Shown: in pieces, positions 25,201-32,814 of the stretch
Position numbering within the stretch: position 1 is the stretch's first letter
Layout of the letters: each line of letters begins with the position of its first letter
NCBI GenBank assembly: GCA_948099385.1
Contig: CANUEZ040000179.1
Coordinates: 10,434,001-10,498,000 of the forward strand
Source of the DNA: Fasciola hepatica
Lineage: Eukaryota; Platyhelminthes; Trematoda; Plagiorchiida; Fasciolidae
Direction of reading: 5' to 3'
DNA length: 64,000 nucleotides
Notes under the pieces: generated by a model
Databases searched by the model: none
What the model was told of the DNA's origin: nothing
What the model saw: the letters and a program-made list of their open reading frames with translations, nothing else
Program-made: the position numbers and the translations under genes

Positions 25201-28200
25201 CTGTAATTTTCTCCTGTTTCTGGTGTACTCGTAGTGTTCTTCTTGGGTTCAATTGGATGCGGTCAACTTGTTGATCGCGCTGTCGTAGGCAAACTGAAAA
25301 TCGACCGATCGGAATGACCCAGTTCACACACTCTGACAGGCTGCATCTCATGCGAAGATCAACAGAAAGTGCATTTTTTCATCTGAAAGTTCAGTTTGCG
25401 CTGCCTGATGCATAACTTAAGCATCACTGTCGAAAACATGCACTTGACACTGAACGTTACTCAATGTGCTGGCATTCGTAGCATCGGACGACTCCGGGTT
25501 TTGGTGGACATACCCACACACACTGACTGTTGGAGTGTATATTTCAACAGGAATTCAGTTCAAGTGTGATGTGCGAGAGAAGTTGTGGTTGATGCCAGTC
25601 AGTTTTCTTTCATATGCCTTCTTCTTTTCTTTCTTCTTCACATAGTTTGGTCTGCCTCCGAGATGGTCGAGGGGAAAATTACAACTTAAAAGAGCAGTGT
25701 TCTGGGTCACACACGACTCGTGTTGACGGTAAAGTGAGTACGGCTGCTATGACGAGTAAACTAAGCGGCTCTTCGTTTGCTTCTCTAAGGCACAACATGT
25801 GCACTGAGTTCACTACGTAACTGAGGGACGAAAACTAGGGCCGGGTCGAGACGATAAAGTGAAAAGGTCAGTTGGACGCACTACGATAATCGCTGTTCGT
25901 TGTGACTAACACCCAATAAACTCATTGACTAAAGGTTGAGAAAAATAAAAATAATAGGTCTGGGAGAACGACGTGCTGGTCCCGTTAGGGCGGCGGAATG
26001 AACACATGGTATCACACCAGGATAATACCGGCGGGAAATATATGGACATAGCAGTGATGTGCATTCGTGCTGATCGTATGACTAAATCATATCTAGCCGA
26101 GGACGGTAGTTCACCCAACACATCTTGATTTTATTAGGGCGGCTGCGATTACAGGATACACGAGTGCACATCATGATAACTAAAACTTGATTCAATTAGT
26201 TCGATCTTTCAATGTTTTGAACGACTGTCTGAGGGGGCTATGGCGAACATGTGGGTGCATCTTGTGTCGACCGTTTATGTGTAGCTGCAAGTATGTGAAT
26301 ACATACTGATGAGCCAGCCAGTTATTTCAATTTCGACTGCAACAGAGTGCATGATCAAAATTGATGATGGTAGGAACGTCAATCTTTATCAAGCATATAA
26401 CGAGACGAATGAGTGTGGGCAGTAGCTTATTCGACAATGTCTCCTAACTTCCGATCTGTGTCACTGCCCAACACACTCCATGTACATCTATATACTGTAC
26501 CGTTGTCGATATGACCGAATTGAAAAAACAAAAATGACTTTGTCATTCAGAAATCTAGGCGATTACGCCGTTCACTAAAACTGCTTGCTATCAACACAGG
26601 TTGATTGCAGTTTTGTCAAGTTAAGTCAAACTGTGGTATAACTGCACGGTTTGCCACGTGAAGCGAAATGATCCTCTGTTTGGAAACTGATTAATTTGAA
26701 GAGGGAGGTAGACTTTCCCAAAATGACAAAATACTTCATTAGAAGACCATCGAAAGTGATAGGGGAACAATGAAGTCCAACAGGATTTGCCGAGAATGAA
26801 ATGCAACTGTGAAACGCCACTTTATATCCATCGCACTGCTGCTTGAAATGAAACACTGGAAACTTTCATATTTTAATCCACTAAAGTTTCGCTGAAACGT
26901 GATTGGGTTGCAAGTTGAATCCGTAAAATCAGGTGACCTAAATGGGTTTGGGATTTGGTTATCAGACTGCGCGAGGACGGATGAGATAAAAAAACCGCCG
27001 CCAGTGTCTAACAGAACACCTCGTTTTTGTGTCCGAGAAAGTGATTAAGGTCTTCCCAGAATGCGAACCCCGTAATAGATTCCAGCAAACGTTTGAGAAC
27101 GCGCGCAAAAACTACCATCACGAAAAGTCACCAAATTTCAATGAACTGCTATGAAAATCAAAAGTTATTCAATTTTACTATCAGCCAGTGTCTGTCTCCT
27201 TGGACTCAGTCGGCGTTTTAATGCTAATGAAGAAATAGCACGAAGTATGTCGAAACCTACACCATGCGCGCAAATGTATTGGTGCACACACTAATTGCAA
27301 TTTCTGCGTATTTCACCAGAACAAACTTTCCAACGCACTCATTTTGTCGCCGTTGGAAGAGAAAACGACCGCGTGTGTTGTGATTATCATTCATCTCTAT
27401 GTGACAGCTTGATGAAGCCTTTCGAAATAAATTATTGCAATCAAACACCGCATATATATGTTTAACTCGCAGTCGGATTGGCGATGTTGATGTGGCTAAT
27501 TAATTAAAGACCCATCTGGGCGGAACATCTGTTGCATCCAGAAATCAGTAGTAAAACAAAAAAACATGTATTCATGTACGCCGTACGGTAAACGGTTGTG
27601 TGGACTGCAACGACGTGTTGTAAAGCAGTCGGTTAACTGACCTTTGGTAGATGGTGGGATACAACTTGTCACTGTAGTATGTATTGGGTTTCCTTGCTAA
27701 CATGACTGAATCCATCCCTTTTTTATTCAACACATTATGAAACATCCACAGTTCCCGATGAGTGATAGAAATAAATATGGCATTAAAGAGGCTGCAGTAT
27801 CTGATTTGCTCTGAGTGGTAATATTCATCATGGTTCACACCAGGGATCTTTTGAAATAAGATTCTTCATGCCTTCGAGGTATTTAATATGCACCAAACGG
27901 ATCATATTTTTCATTCTACAGATTCAATTGTTTAATTTTCCGATATATTCAGGCGGAATTGGTATTAATAACATTAACTTGTTACCACATGCAACGTGAC
28001 TATCGGAGAGCAATTTGGACCACTGGCTTCATAACTTGCAGACTTCCGAGGAACCGATTACATTTTGATATCTATCTGCCGATAATCTTGATTTCACGGC
28101 AGCTTTTACTGGCGAGAATTCTGTCAGTATGCAAAATATGCGGTCTAGGCAATCAGGCCGGACGTTCCCAGCCCAAGTGGAATTTTTCGATAATTTGCCT

Positions 28201-30371
28201 ACTGGGAAGCACAAAAGCAGTCCGATGCAGAATGCAGTTTAGATGGACATAGACAAGTCTCCAAATTTTGTTTCAACACTTCAAAAGCACTGCACGTATT
28301 TGTGGACAGTATTCCACTGTCGTTCGTCCCGTTACCATACCTAACCTCTTGGGATCGTATGTGGTTCTCTACTCCAAATCTCGGGGTCTGGTTGCCAGTC
28401 ATCCCTACTAGTTCAATGGGTCTTTGTGGCATTGGGGTATATACCCCTTCCACCGCACTCATGCGCGTGCATGTAATGAAAAAATGAAATAAAACAATAC
28501 AAAAATCTCATCGCACGAATAAATTTGTGAAACATTCCGTATTTTCCAGGTGGCGACTGATTGATGATTAAGACTGGTCTGCTCAGATGTCATTTTTATC
28601 GGGTTTATTATCGATCGCCTTCAGCGCCTGTCATTCCATCGTGCAAAACAATCACCCTTGATTCCCAGTGTCCGTTCTTCTCTACCCTAACTAACTTAGC
28701 AGTCAGTGAATTCATTCCCGTAGCACTTTTAGGGTCTTATTTAGATGCGCACTCTACTCTGGCGTCCGAATTCACCAGATATACTTAACGGTACAGTGAT
28801 GATTACGAAGTCTGTCTTCTTCACTCACTGAAATCGTAGATAGTTTTCTATGAAATTTAGAAGTGGTACTTCCCAATATTTTTTCGTTAGCTATCTCTAG
28901 TTCAATCCCGTACACCAAGTACCTGGTTACAGTCCATCACTTCATGCACCCACAAATGATCGGCCCGTCTCGTTGGTGCGTGAATGCGTACATATTCCAT
29001 CTCGAGTGCTCTGGACGGAAGCATTTCTGGCATCGATCGGAAGCTTCCTGAAATAGAACGGTTGTGACTGCCGTTGGTAGACTTGGGCATTGCTTACTGA
29101 AAACGTTCGACCAGAGGTATGCAAAATCCGTCAAAAGTGAAGTAAATTGATGGGAATAATGTTGTCCGTGTGATTTGCCTATTATTCGTTTCATCGTCAA
29201 ACACTGTTATCCTGTTGAATCGAAATAACGGAACTTCGCTGTCTGGGACGCTTAATACAGATGGCGGGAATATGTCCACCGCATAGTGCGGGACTGCCAT
29301 GCTGTATCGATATGAATCACAATTTCTTGAGGCTGTCTTTTCAGCTGTGCGATGGACATTGAGCTTAAAAACGAAAATCAGTTAGACCGATAGGAGATTC
29401 CGAATTTTTATGGAATGACTCGTTGTTCAGCATCAACATTCATTTCATCAAAAATAGTGGGAATCATCCAGTGAGCCCTGTTGACTCGAACCCCGGAGTG
29501 CGCATGATTGTAAATCGCACACACGCCTTACCACTTCGTTGTCTGCGGACTAGCTCTCATCTGTTTACCTCGCGTTAACATAACGCCTGTCTGTCTGTCT
29601 CTGCATTTGAACGGTAACAACAGTATCGGTGTGAATGCACCGCAGCGGATGGTTTCTAGCAAAAGTGAACCAGTTGTGCAATGCTCCCACAATTTCAGTG
29701 TTAAACTGAACATGAACCCAACAATGTGTCTGTCAATCCATGCGATGAACATCCGCGTAATTCGCAAGCTTTGTGTACATGTTCCAAAGAACCTCATAAG
29801 GACACATTTGTTGGTCACTCCTCGCGTTTGATTCATTCATCAGATAAATCGATTTAACTGCGCATTACTAAACAGTAGATGGTTCTGAATAGGAAATTGG
29901 ACGAAAACTATCGGGTTTAGGATGGCAACCCGATCGTCAGTGCCACGGATAGTAAAGTACCTGAATCTAAACTCACATTTCATCCATTTCTTTTATGTTC
30001 GCTTTTTTTCTCGTTCCTTCCCCCTGTTCTGTGTTTCCCGTGCAGTCGTTTTTGAATGGGTTCGCCGAGAGATAACCATCGAACTAACCACACTGTTTTA
30101 ATACAATTGGATGGGATATACCATCCTTAGTCCTACCACCATCATTACGACAGTGAAGTTGACATTCATATCCTTGCTGTCCCCCCGCCATTTCTCTCTC
30201 TCTCTCTCTGCATGTACCCCACACCCAAAGGTGGAAGCTGGCACCCAACAGTTGGATAATGCTGTCAAACAATGCCGGTCCGCTCGACGCAAAAAGTGTA
30301 TTTGTTTGCTCGTCGTCTTTGCTGTCCTCGTCGTGATAGCCATAGTCTTGGGCGTATCATTGCACAAGTGA
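5572..30371 (+). CDS. Syntaxin-7/12-like Qa-SNARE, four coding exons
   Basis: Target-membrane SNARE expected to drive fusion in the endosomal/lysosomal pathway by forming a four-helix bundle with Qb, Qc and R SNAREs. The coding sequence joins 5572-5780, 15252-15451, 21214-21413 and 30231-30371, giving 249 residues, close to the ~260 of syntaxin 7. Residues 1-125 are a helical, Habc-like N-terminal region; 126-155 form a linker; 158-221 are the SNARE motif with zero-layer Gln186 in VHDQGTMVDSI; 222-225 are the basic RRKK; 227-247 are a single hydrophobic C-terminal anchor (LLVVFAVLVVIAIVLG), so the protein is tail-anchored. Cys218, Cys226 and Cys228 near the anchor are possible palmitoylation sites. 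Splice phases are 2, 1 and 0 and all introns are GT-AG, so no coding exon seems missing. Family membership is secure; assignment to syntaxin 7/12 rather than another endosomal Qa-SNARE is inference. The three introns (9471, 5762 and 8817 bp) are full of transposons in both orientations. Confidence 0.92.
5781..6270. other. Start of syntaxin intron 1, no recognisable element
   Basis: Intronic sequence following donor gtgagt. No coding or repeat family recognised in about 490 bases. Confidence 0.4.
6280..6590 (+). mobile_element. CR1-like LINE, C-terminal RT scrap
   Basis: The + strand encodes ERRLRRDLLAMFKTFEEMD, then remnants matching the terminal wall motif of CR1/Jockey-like proteins, ending near TSVNAFKRRLNRA at about 6550-6580. 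The reading is interrupted by stops and shifts. This is the C-terminal tail of a LINE-D-like element only. Confidence 0.6.
6600..6950. other. Intronic spacer, no recognisable element
   Basis: Between two LINE tail fragments. No domain or repeat recognised. Confidence 0.3.
6960..7510 (+). mobile_element. CR1-like LINE, C-terminal scrap split by an AT microsatellite
   Basis: The + strand reads VRSRVDYGGPAMSPCTAVEV, then QRCATRLVGGLRGINYEG, the usual thumb region of CR1/Jockey RTs. After the (TA)n tract at 7205-7267 come the degenerate RRIIRGDFG and the terminal FTSLWNARLAEVVKEPN near 7410-7470. The AT tract appears to have expanded inside the element. Confidence 0.65.
7205..7267. repeat. (TA)n microsatellite, about 31 units
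   Basis: Uninterrupted TA dinucleotide run. It creates artefactual open frames of alternating Tyr-Ile, which are not genes. Confidence 0.98.
7600..7810 (+). mobile_element. CR1-like LINE, C-terminal scrap
   Basis: The frame 7608-7805 encodes IPLFELKDDLAMKGHNLEPK, then the conserved terminal wall YSWNKLPEEVVHP. This is the last ~65 residues of a CR1-like RT protein from another copy. Nothing upstream in this piece retains RT motifs. Confidence 0.6.
7811..8204. other. Intronic spacer, no secure element
   Basis: No secure assignment. The right end may hold further decayed RTE-2 coding sequence on the - strand. Confidence 0.3.
8205..9170 (-). mobile_element. RTE-2 non-LTR retrotransposon, RT fragment
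   Basis: A second RTE-clade family on the - strand. In protein order: CENHRGITLVSNAFKLFSGI near 9090; FGPGRGCVDHISSLRQI near 8975-8925; FLDLKVAFDSVDRTVLW near 8890-8850; a degenerate GVLQDYPFSLSLLDF replacing the usual GxxQGxPxSPxLF box; SDLVYTDDIAFL near 8565-8600 (YTDD in place of the common YADD); and C-terminal QFCYLGNCISSGGW and ANLNHLWRCHDI. Several stops and shifts interrupt the chain. 5' endonuclease and 3' end are absent or unrecognisable here. Another RTE-2 piece lies at 31108-31690. Confidence 0.75.
9171..9754. other. Intronic spacer, no recognisable element
   Basis: About 580 bases with no motif I can assign; it may contain decayed upstream RTE-2 sequence on the - strand. Confidence 0.3.
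9755..9810 (-). repeat. SINE-1 3' piece, left of an RTE-1 insertion
   Basis: The string gggcggggtatataccccatgtccacgaaggccc matches the 3' body of SINE-1 (compare 13872-13912 and, inverted, 28418-28465). The SINE breaks at about 9811, where the RTE-1 3' tail begins, and resumes at about 13617. Confidence 0.6.
9811..13616 (-). mobile_element. RTE-1 retrotransposon, nearly complete (~3.8 kb), inactivated
   Basis: An almost full-length RTE-clade element on the - strand, inside a SINE-1 copy. From 5' (right) to 3' (left): a 5' leader; an APE-type endonuclease (NVRTLMQAGQQASLALTLDS, VCCLNETRIQ, VLAGDFNAQVGKL, HSSRRTATWRSN and a degenerate SDH box); the inter-domain region (HWISQESLSIMEQKRQLSNR); RT with RGKAAGPD, CSNHRGISLIP, QQAGFRPGRRCID, FLDSKGACDSVDR, GVRQGCPMSPFLFN and YADD at 10836-10847; and a C-terminal region ending in the (GAT)n tail at 9812-9820. 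In-frame stops interrupt the endonuclease (for example at 12694-12696 and near 12280) and further shifts break the RT. The 3' end is the partner of 1-1075. Confidence 0.88.
13617..13750 (-). repeat. SINE-1 piece, right of the RTE-1 insertion
   Basis: The body sequence gatgggacaaccggccaccaaac through gacagtggattactgtctacc matches the SINE-1 body of 13925-14030. It continues the fragment at 9755-9810 once the RTE-1 element is removed. The tRNA-like head is truncated near 13750. Confidence 0.65.
13840..14115 (-). repeat. SINE-1 copy, complete with tRNA-like head
   Basis: Read on the - strand it starts near 14113 with gttggtgggttgagcggctt. It has a 7-bp acceptor-like pairing with gccatcacc, a box-B string ggaagttcgaatccc, the shared body gttgtccggatcgttaccatacctgat, and an A-rich 3' end tgcaataaaacgg near 13845. 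This is the most complete SINE-1 in the window, about 275 bp. Confidence 0.75.
14116..15251. other. Last part of syntaxin intron 1
   Basis: About 1.1 kb leading to the exon 2 acceptor at 15250-15251. Pyrimidine-rich stretches occur from 14700 to 14960. No gene or repeat family recognised. Confidence 0.4.
15252..15451 (+). CDS. Syntaxin exon 2 (residues 70-136 and first base of 137)
   Basis: Acceptor tttatgtag precedes 15252 and donor gtaagt starts at 15452. The exon encodes the rest of the N-terminal helical region (AVDNVAAQDPDLRARAHRLN; then QLRRLQNLGMRVQQFVRTAD) and the start of the linker. A second GT donor, gtaaat, starts at 15413 in the same phase and would remove 13 linker codons without changing the frame. 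Confidence 0.9.
15687..15943 (-). other. Unassigned open frame, possible exon-like segment
   Basis: On the - strand a frame reads NLFTILDHPEKFFKSETKAL, then PPSLKRGDSVEDKLNWFAFG, LSRVLEEIRVIAFAFYCYAG and stops at 15687. It is preceded near 15905-15915 by attttctag, which resembles a splice acceptor. The composition is protein-like but I recognise no family. It lies antisense within syntaxin intron 2, directly beside a broken RTE-1 piece, so transposon carry-over is as likely as a host exon. Confidence 0.3.
15947..16143 (+). mobile_element. RTE-1 C-terminal fragment
   Basis: Homologous to 431-615: AEDIRRLEIFDHRCSRSIAK and QLSRLRWLGHVL. It stops abruptly at 16143, where RTE-1 sequence in the opposite orientation begins. 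Confidence 0.75.
16144..16930 (-). mobile_element. RTE-1 RT fragment in opposite orientation
   Basis: On the - strand: LLKRGKAAGPEELPPALFER near 16845-16790; degenerate QQARFRPSRGCVDQIF-like sequence near 16550; TIMVFLDLKSAFDSVHRTAF near 16460-16400; SGRVRVHGELSSPFETTSG near 16330-16280; and the approach to the catalytic box, cut at 16144. Frames are broken and the YADD box is lost at the junction. Confidence 0.75.
16931..17029. other. Intronic spacer
   Basis: Short unassigned intronic segment next to the RTE-1 fragment. Confidence 0.3.
17030..17160 (+). repeat. Repeat shared with 31690-31870 (probable RTE-2 3' region)
   Basis: The phrase attcgaactctttcgttttctttgtgacttcttactttg, continuing to ttggttgttaccc-type sequence on the opposite strand, closely parallels 31697-31840, where it follows the RTE-2 C-terminal coding region. 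The simplest reading is a shared RTE-2 3' untranslated end. Confidence 0.5.
17161..18609. other. Syntaxin intron 2, no recognisable element
   Basis: About 1.4 kb, AT-rich in the left part, with a short GT-rich patch near 18370-18400. No coding or repeat family recognised. Confidence 0.4.
18625..19990 (-). mobile_element. Penelope-like element, RT plus GIY-YIG-type endonuclease, inactivated
   Basis: A - strand Penelope-like retroelement. From right to left it reads: upstream coding remnants; RT motif ISLDVTSLFTDVP near 19670-19630; NGEICRQKDGVAMGSPLGPL near 19510-19450; the catalytic box at 19369-19380, where the tyrosine codon is TAA followed by Ala-Asp-Asp; FTLEEKGNSLSYLDVCISRH near 19290-19230; then YVCLPFKGDTEAQIIQRRSS near 18980; and finally a GIY-YIG-like domain with CSCETRCIGRTNRCLFERVR and EHHRACLNTG near 18810-18710. 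The Tyr of YIG is Cys here. RT followed by a GIY-YIG nuclease is diagnostic of this class. Several shifts and stops show that the copy is dead. Confidence 0.85.
19991..21213. other. Rest of syntaxin intron 2
   Basis: About 1.2 kb with a (GA)n tract near 20742-20762. No coding or repeat family recognised before the exon 3 acceptor. Confidence 0.4.
21214..21413 (+). CDS. Syntaxin exon 3 (SNARE motif, residues 137-203)
   Basis: Acceptor ggatacacag precedes 21214 and donor gtgagt starts at 21414. It encodes the linker end and most of the SNARE helix: EMEQLESDIVQVNELFTTLA, then TYVHDQGTMVDSIGQNIEVA. The zero-layer glutamine is Gln186. Phase 1 entry completes a Glu codon split with exon 2. Confidence 0.93.
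21414..21879. other. Start of syntaxin intron 3
   Basis: No recognised element in this 466-base stretch after the exon 3 donor. Confidence 0.35.
21880..22398. repeat. Left arm of a ~519-bp near-identical inverted repeat
   Basis: Reverse complement of 27738-28256: position p pairs with 50136-p, with no length difference and only scattered substitutions. The right limit, at tttcat, is exactly where the RTE-1 fragment begins. No protein family recognised; the unit itself is unclassified. Confidence 0.85.
22399..24384 (+). mobile_element. RTE-1 retrotransposon, truncated at both ends
   Basis: Begins inside the endonuclease (MRLQGSVGVRKDSCVKR; VIAGDFNAQVGKL; HSSRRTATWRSN; FSQIDHIAVSY; VESDHALVLM) and ends abruptly after the RT palm at KVMLQD near 24383. 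The endonuclease frame 22387-22941 is separated from the RT frame by a small shift near 22940. The element lacks its 5' end, its C-terminal region and its (GAT)n tail, so the right side reflects a deletion or recombination rather than normal 3' integration. Confidence 0.88.
22944..24455 (+). CDS. RTE-1 reverse transcriptase open frame (partial, 503 codons)
   Basis: A long uninterrupted frame inside the RTE-1 copy. About residues 1-140 are the endonuclease-RT linker with HWISQESLSIMEQKRQLSNR. Residues ~195-480 carry the RT: RGKAAGPDELPPVLFKLGGE, CSNHHGISLIPIVAK, QQAGFRPGRGCIDQIF, FLDLKGAFDLVDRTSLF, GVRQGCPLSPFLFNFVMDEI and LDYTDDVVCLFES, with the catalytic aspartates present in a YTDD box. The last ~25 codons (from about 24384) are read-through into unrelated flank. 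Without its endonuclease fused in frame and without the C-terminal region it is unlikely to be active. Confidence 0.8.
   Translation: MQRLCDPDVCTRYEQKLAHELGSTENSNVDEHWAHIKQAMHFAAGFACGPRSVVHQRHWISQESLSIMEQKRQLSNRKEMNKMRRKLQRQVTRSLKKDRKNWWVNVAEEMEVAAASGNSQRLFKLIRDTGGRRTQVSETICNRNGEPIHNKQQRLDRWAKYFKEQFSWPHASVVTPVSTTVTPWVVSLEPPSEVEVESCIRLLRRGKAAGPDELPPVLFKLGGEALIKSLTALLRDIWNEERIPLIWSESLIVPIFKKGIRNDCSNHHGISLIPIVAKVLASILLHRLTPARERNVREQQAGFRPGRGCIDQIFTLRRLLETRHTHRRPTIMLFLDLKGAFDLVDRTSLFSTLHRKGMPQKFVNLMRSLYSHTSGRVRVYGELSDRFETTSGVRQGCPLSPFLFNFVMDEIMESALQNLQDVGVELGDSEKLCDLDYTDDVVCLFESTKHAQRALDNLARAVAPFGMRFAPSKCKVMLQDWTSTSTPMHTPWPPSYPVCKTAI
24520..25110. repeat. Two imperfect direct copies of an unclassified repeat
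   Basis: Segments 24515-24625 and 24955-25110 share a common plan: tttatcaattt or tttgtcaattt, then actacacacgtggcggttctccctc or actacacacgcggtggttcaccctt, then actacgttgaaaaacaataaaaag or actacgttgagaaataataaaaag. Class unknown. Confidence 0.55.
25111..26300. other. Syntaxin intron 3, no recognisable element
   Basis: About 1.2 kb. Only short open frames, none resembling a known family. Confidence 0.35.
26310..27480. repeat. Unclassified interspersed repeat family G, copy 1
   Basis: Shares an ordered series of phrases with 33880-34725: cgacaatgtctcctaact, then gtcattcagaaatctaggcgattacgccgttcacta, then ggaaactgattaatttgaag, then atgtgacagcttgatgaagcctttcgaaataaattattgcaatcaaacacc, then cgcagtcggattgg. 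Partial copies lie at 31970-32460 and 32815-33010. The block around 27408-27432 (TGATGAAG...GAAATAAA) recalls Penelope-type terminal sequence but proves nothing. No intact protein. Confidence 0.6.
27738..28256. repeat. Right arm of the ~519-bp inverted repeat
   Basis: Reverse complement of 21880-22398. Here the unit continues leftward past 27738 into sequence not present at the other arm, where RTE-1 interrupts. Confidence 0.85.
28300..28490 (+). repeat. SINE-1 copy lacking its tRNA head
   Basis: Carries the SINE-1 body: tcgttcgtcccgttaccatacctaacctc, ggtctggttgccagtcatcc, ggtctttgtggcattggggtatataccccttccaccg and the 3' end atgaaataaaacaatac. The 5' tRNA-like region is absent. Confidence 0.65.
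28491..30230. other. Remainder of syntaxin intron 3
   Basis: About 1.7 kb with no recognised transposon. The end contains the pyrimidine tract and (CT)n run at 30191-30209 preceding the exon 4 acceptor. Confidence 0.4.
30231..30371 (+). CDS. Syntaxin exon 4 (end of SNARE helix, membrane anchor, stop)
   Basis: A pyrimidine-rich tract with (CT)n at 30191-30209 leads to the acceptor acacccaaag, and the exon starts in phase 0 at 30231. It encodes VEAGTQQLDNAVKQCRSARR, KK, a ~21-residue hydrophobic anchor and SLHK, and stops at TGA 30369-30371. No canonical AATAAA is obvious in the next several hundred bases, so the poly(A) site is unresolved. Confidence 0.92.
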   Translation: MEAGTQQLDNAVKQCRSARRKKCICLLVVFAVLVVIAIVLGVSLHK

Positions 30372-31107
30372 TTTGCGGTCCTGTTTTGTGTCACAAGAAA
30401 ATTCGGTAACCCACCCATCCTCATCCCGGTCCGCGGTCAACAAACATCAGGTCAATTCAATGATTGTTCCATGCAAATATGCTTGCCTACGGTCTCACAC
30501 ACGCGTGCAAGCCTTTCCTCGTTCCTGTGATTTCACCCCCCTTCATTGACGAGCATTGAGCTGGCAACTACGCACTCTCACGAGTGACAGTGGTGCTGCT
30601 GTTTGTGTTTCTCTTTTCATAACTGCCCTTTCTCCTACTCTGTGATGGACGTTTTGGGCACGTTCACGTCCTCCCGCTCTACCCCACCTCCTCAACACAC
30701 ACGTGCACACTGGCCTAGCCTGCTTCCCACGTTTCTCACTGATGTAATCTCAGCGCCACGTGCTCCTCTTTTGAGTGAGTTATATGCATGTGTGTAAAAT
30801 GACACGCATCTTTTTCATCTCATCAATCGTGCAAATTCCCTTTCCGTACTTAGTGCGACCACGCACCTACCCGCGTCATTTTCAACAGACCGTTGAATGA
30901 GACAGACTGAGAGGAAGCGGTCGTTGATGTTGTGATCTATGCTCCGCGTGACTTCGGTGCTTCCTTGCTCTCTCGCCTACTCTGAGTGTTTTTCTGACAT
31001 ACTTTTTATATCCGGCCGATCGAGTACAATCAGTCATTATTTAATCAACGTTCATTTTGTAATTATTTGTTGCGGGTGGTCGAATATCGGGCGGAGTGCC
31101 GTCGCGT
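30372..31107. other. 3' flank of the syntaxin gene
   Basis: Presumed 3' UTR and intergenic sequence. Rich in pyrimidines and CAC/GTG words. No AATAAA seen and no gene recognised. Confidence 0.35.
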
Positions 31108-31690
31108 ATAGAAAAGGCGCGTTCCACGTTTTTCAACCTCAATCATCTGTGGCGCCATCGTGACATCCGATTGTCTGTCAAGAGCCGAGTGTACACTGCG
31201 ACCATCGGATCCGTTCTTTTGTGCGACTCATAAGCATGGCCGTCAGTGATAGAAGATACGAGAAGATTATCAAAGTTTGAGGATCGATGCTGTGAGATAA
31301 CAAACAAAGGCAGTGCACAGAAGTGCGAGATTGTTGGGTATACAAAATTGCCTGAATACGGTAGGAACATCATATCAGCAATGTTGAGGTTAGGTGGAAG
31401 GTGTTCAGAATCAGTAGACGTTCACCGGAACAAATACTGAGCCTAAACAGATTAGGGCGGCTGGGATATGTGTTGCGCACGCCCACCGATAGGCTTCTAC
31501 GTACGATGTTCTCTGGGGGCAGGCAGCGGTTGGAAAGTAGGTTGAGGTCGTCAGTCTGCAGTATGACAAAAATATATGAATACCTTGACCACTGAACTTG
31601 GCCGAGCAGGACGTCTGAGACTTCTGTGTTTGGATCCACGGGATCCGCCTACGAGATGGTTGCAGACATTAAGTGATGCAGCCAATGGCA
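31108..31690 (+). mobile_element. RTE-2 retrotransposon, C-terminal fragment
   Basis: Encodes STFFNLNHLWRHRDIRLSVK near 31125-31185, then IEDTRRLSKFEDRCCEI, and after a shift a region with LSLNRLGRLGYVLRTPTDRL near 31440-31500 and the final LRLLCLDPRDPPTRWLQTLS near 31618-31670 (shift-tolerant reading). It corresponds to the protein end missing from the RTE-2 copy at 8205-9170. A short insertion around 31290-31350 (acagaagtgcgag... aatacggtagg) is also found at 31826-31862. Confidence 0.65.
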
Positions 31691-31870
31691 TAATTGAATT
31701 CGGACTCTCTTTGTCTCCGTGATTCTCGCTTGTTACTTTGTTTTTGGCTGTTTTTAACTCTGCGCTTCTGTTCTTTTTGCCCTTGGCTTGACGATGCGGA
31801 CAGGTAGCAACCGGAACCAGAGCACAAAAGTGCGAGGTTGACGGCCCTCAAATACGGTAGGCGAAGGAGT
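31691..31870 (+). repeat. Probable RTE-2 3' region, shared with 17030-17160
   Basis: Sequence ttcggactctctttgtctccgtgattctcgcttgttactttg and the following gcggacaggtagcaaccggaaccagagcacaa resemble 17038-17150. Position directly after the RTE-2 C-terminus suggests its untranslated end. Confidence 0.5.
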
Positions 31871-31969
31871 ACCAAGGCTAGATGGTTCATAAAGTCAGGT
31901 TTTTAAGAAGTCATTCGCTGATATCCCAAACCTATGTGATCGATTCTGAACAATGGTTAGTGTGCATAT

Positions 31970-32460
31970 AGACGATGTTTTTTTTGACTTGTCATCAGTG
32001 TCCTTATTACCAGACATATTCCTTGCTGTTGTTGGGGCCATCAACTGTTCGGCTTAAAATGTTACTTCAGAAATGAAGTGACTATGCGGCTGACTATAGA
32101 ACTGTCTGCTTCTAACACTAACAGATTACCGCTTATCATTTTCTTAAAGTTACATCAGATTCTGGTGTAACTCCAAGGTCTGTTGCGCGAGGCAAAGTGC
32201 TCCTCTGTTAGGAAATTGACTCCTTTATGGCGGGAGATACCACTGGATTGGATTAGAAGGTATATCACACCTTAAATGAACTTTTGTAAAATGAAAAATT
32301 CTTTCAATAGAACGCCGGCAAAGATGATGGAGGAACAGTGAAGCCAAGTAAAATTTGACGACTTGTCTAAGAATCTCCAAAGCCACCTGACACGCTTTAC
32401 CCAAACGATCGATGAACTACTCAATTACGAGGCCACATGAACTAAGTCTGAAGTTACACT
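31970..32460. repeat. Repeat family G, partial copy 2
   Basis: Shares gtgtccttattaccagac, gctgactatagaactgtctgcttctaacac, aaagtgctcctctgttaggaaattgactcc and gcgggagataccactggattgg with the copy at 33880-34725. Confidence 0.6.
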
Positions 32461-32814
32461 ACACACGCAAATGATCATGCACAATAATTGCAATAGGCAG
32501 AGCACTCCGCCTTTGTTGCAGTGGGCGCACGCGTGCTGTGCACATGAGTGCACCCACGGACACACCCTGCATCCCGTGCGGCAGGTGATGAATTAACGAT
32601 GCCAACACATTTGCAGTGGGTATGTGTGAGTGTCTGTCGGTGCATGTCTATGCGTTGGATTGTGTGCGACCACTACAGCTCACAGACAGCAGTGAGATAA
32701 TCTAAGGAATCATCCCAGTGCCCCGGACAGCGTGATTAAGTATGACTGGGAGACCGTTTCGGCGCTTCAACGTGAAGGTCCATTCGTATCTAGCACCCTT
32801 AAGGATTTAGGGTG
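32461..32814. other. No recognisable gene
   Basis: GT- and CA-rich sequence between repeat G copies. No coding signal. Confidence 0.35.
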
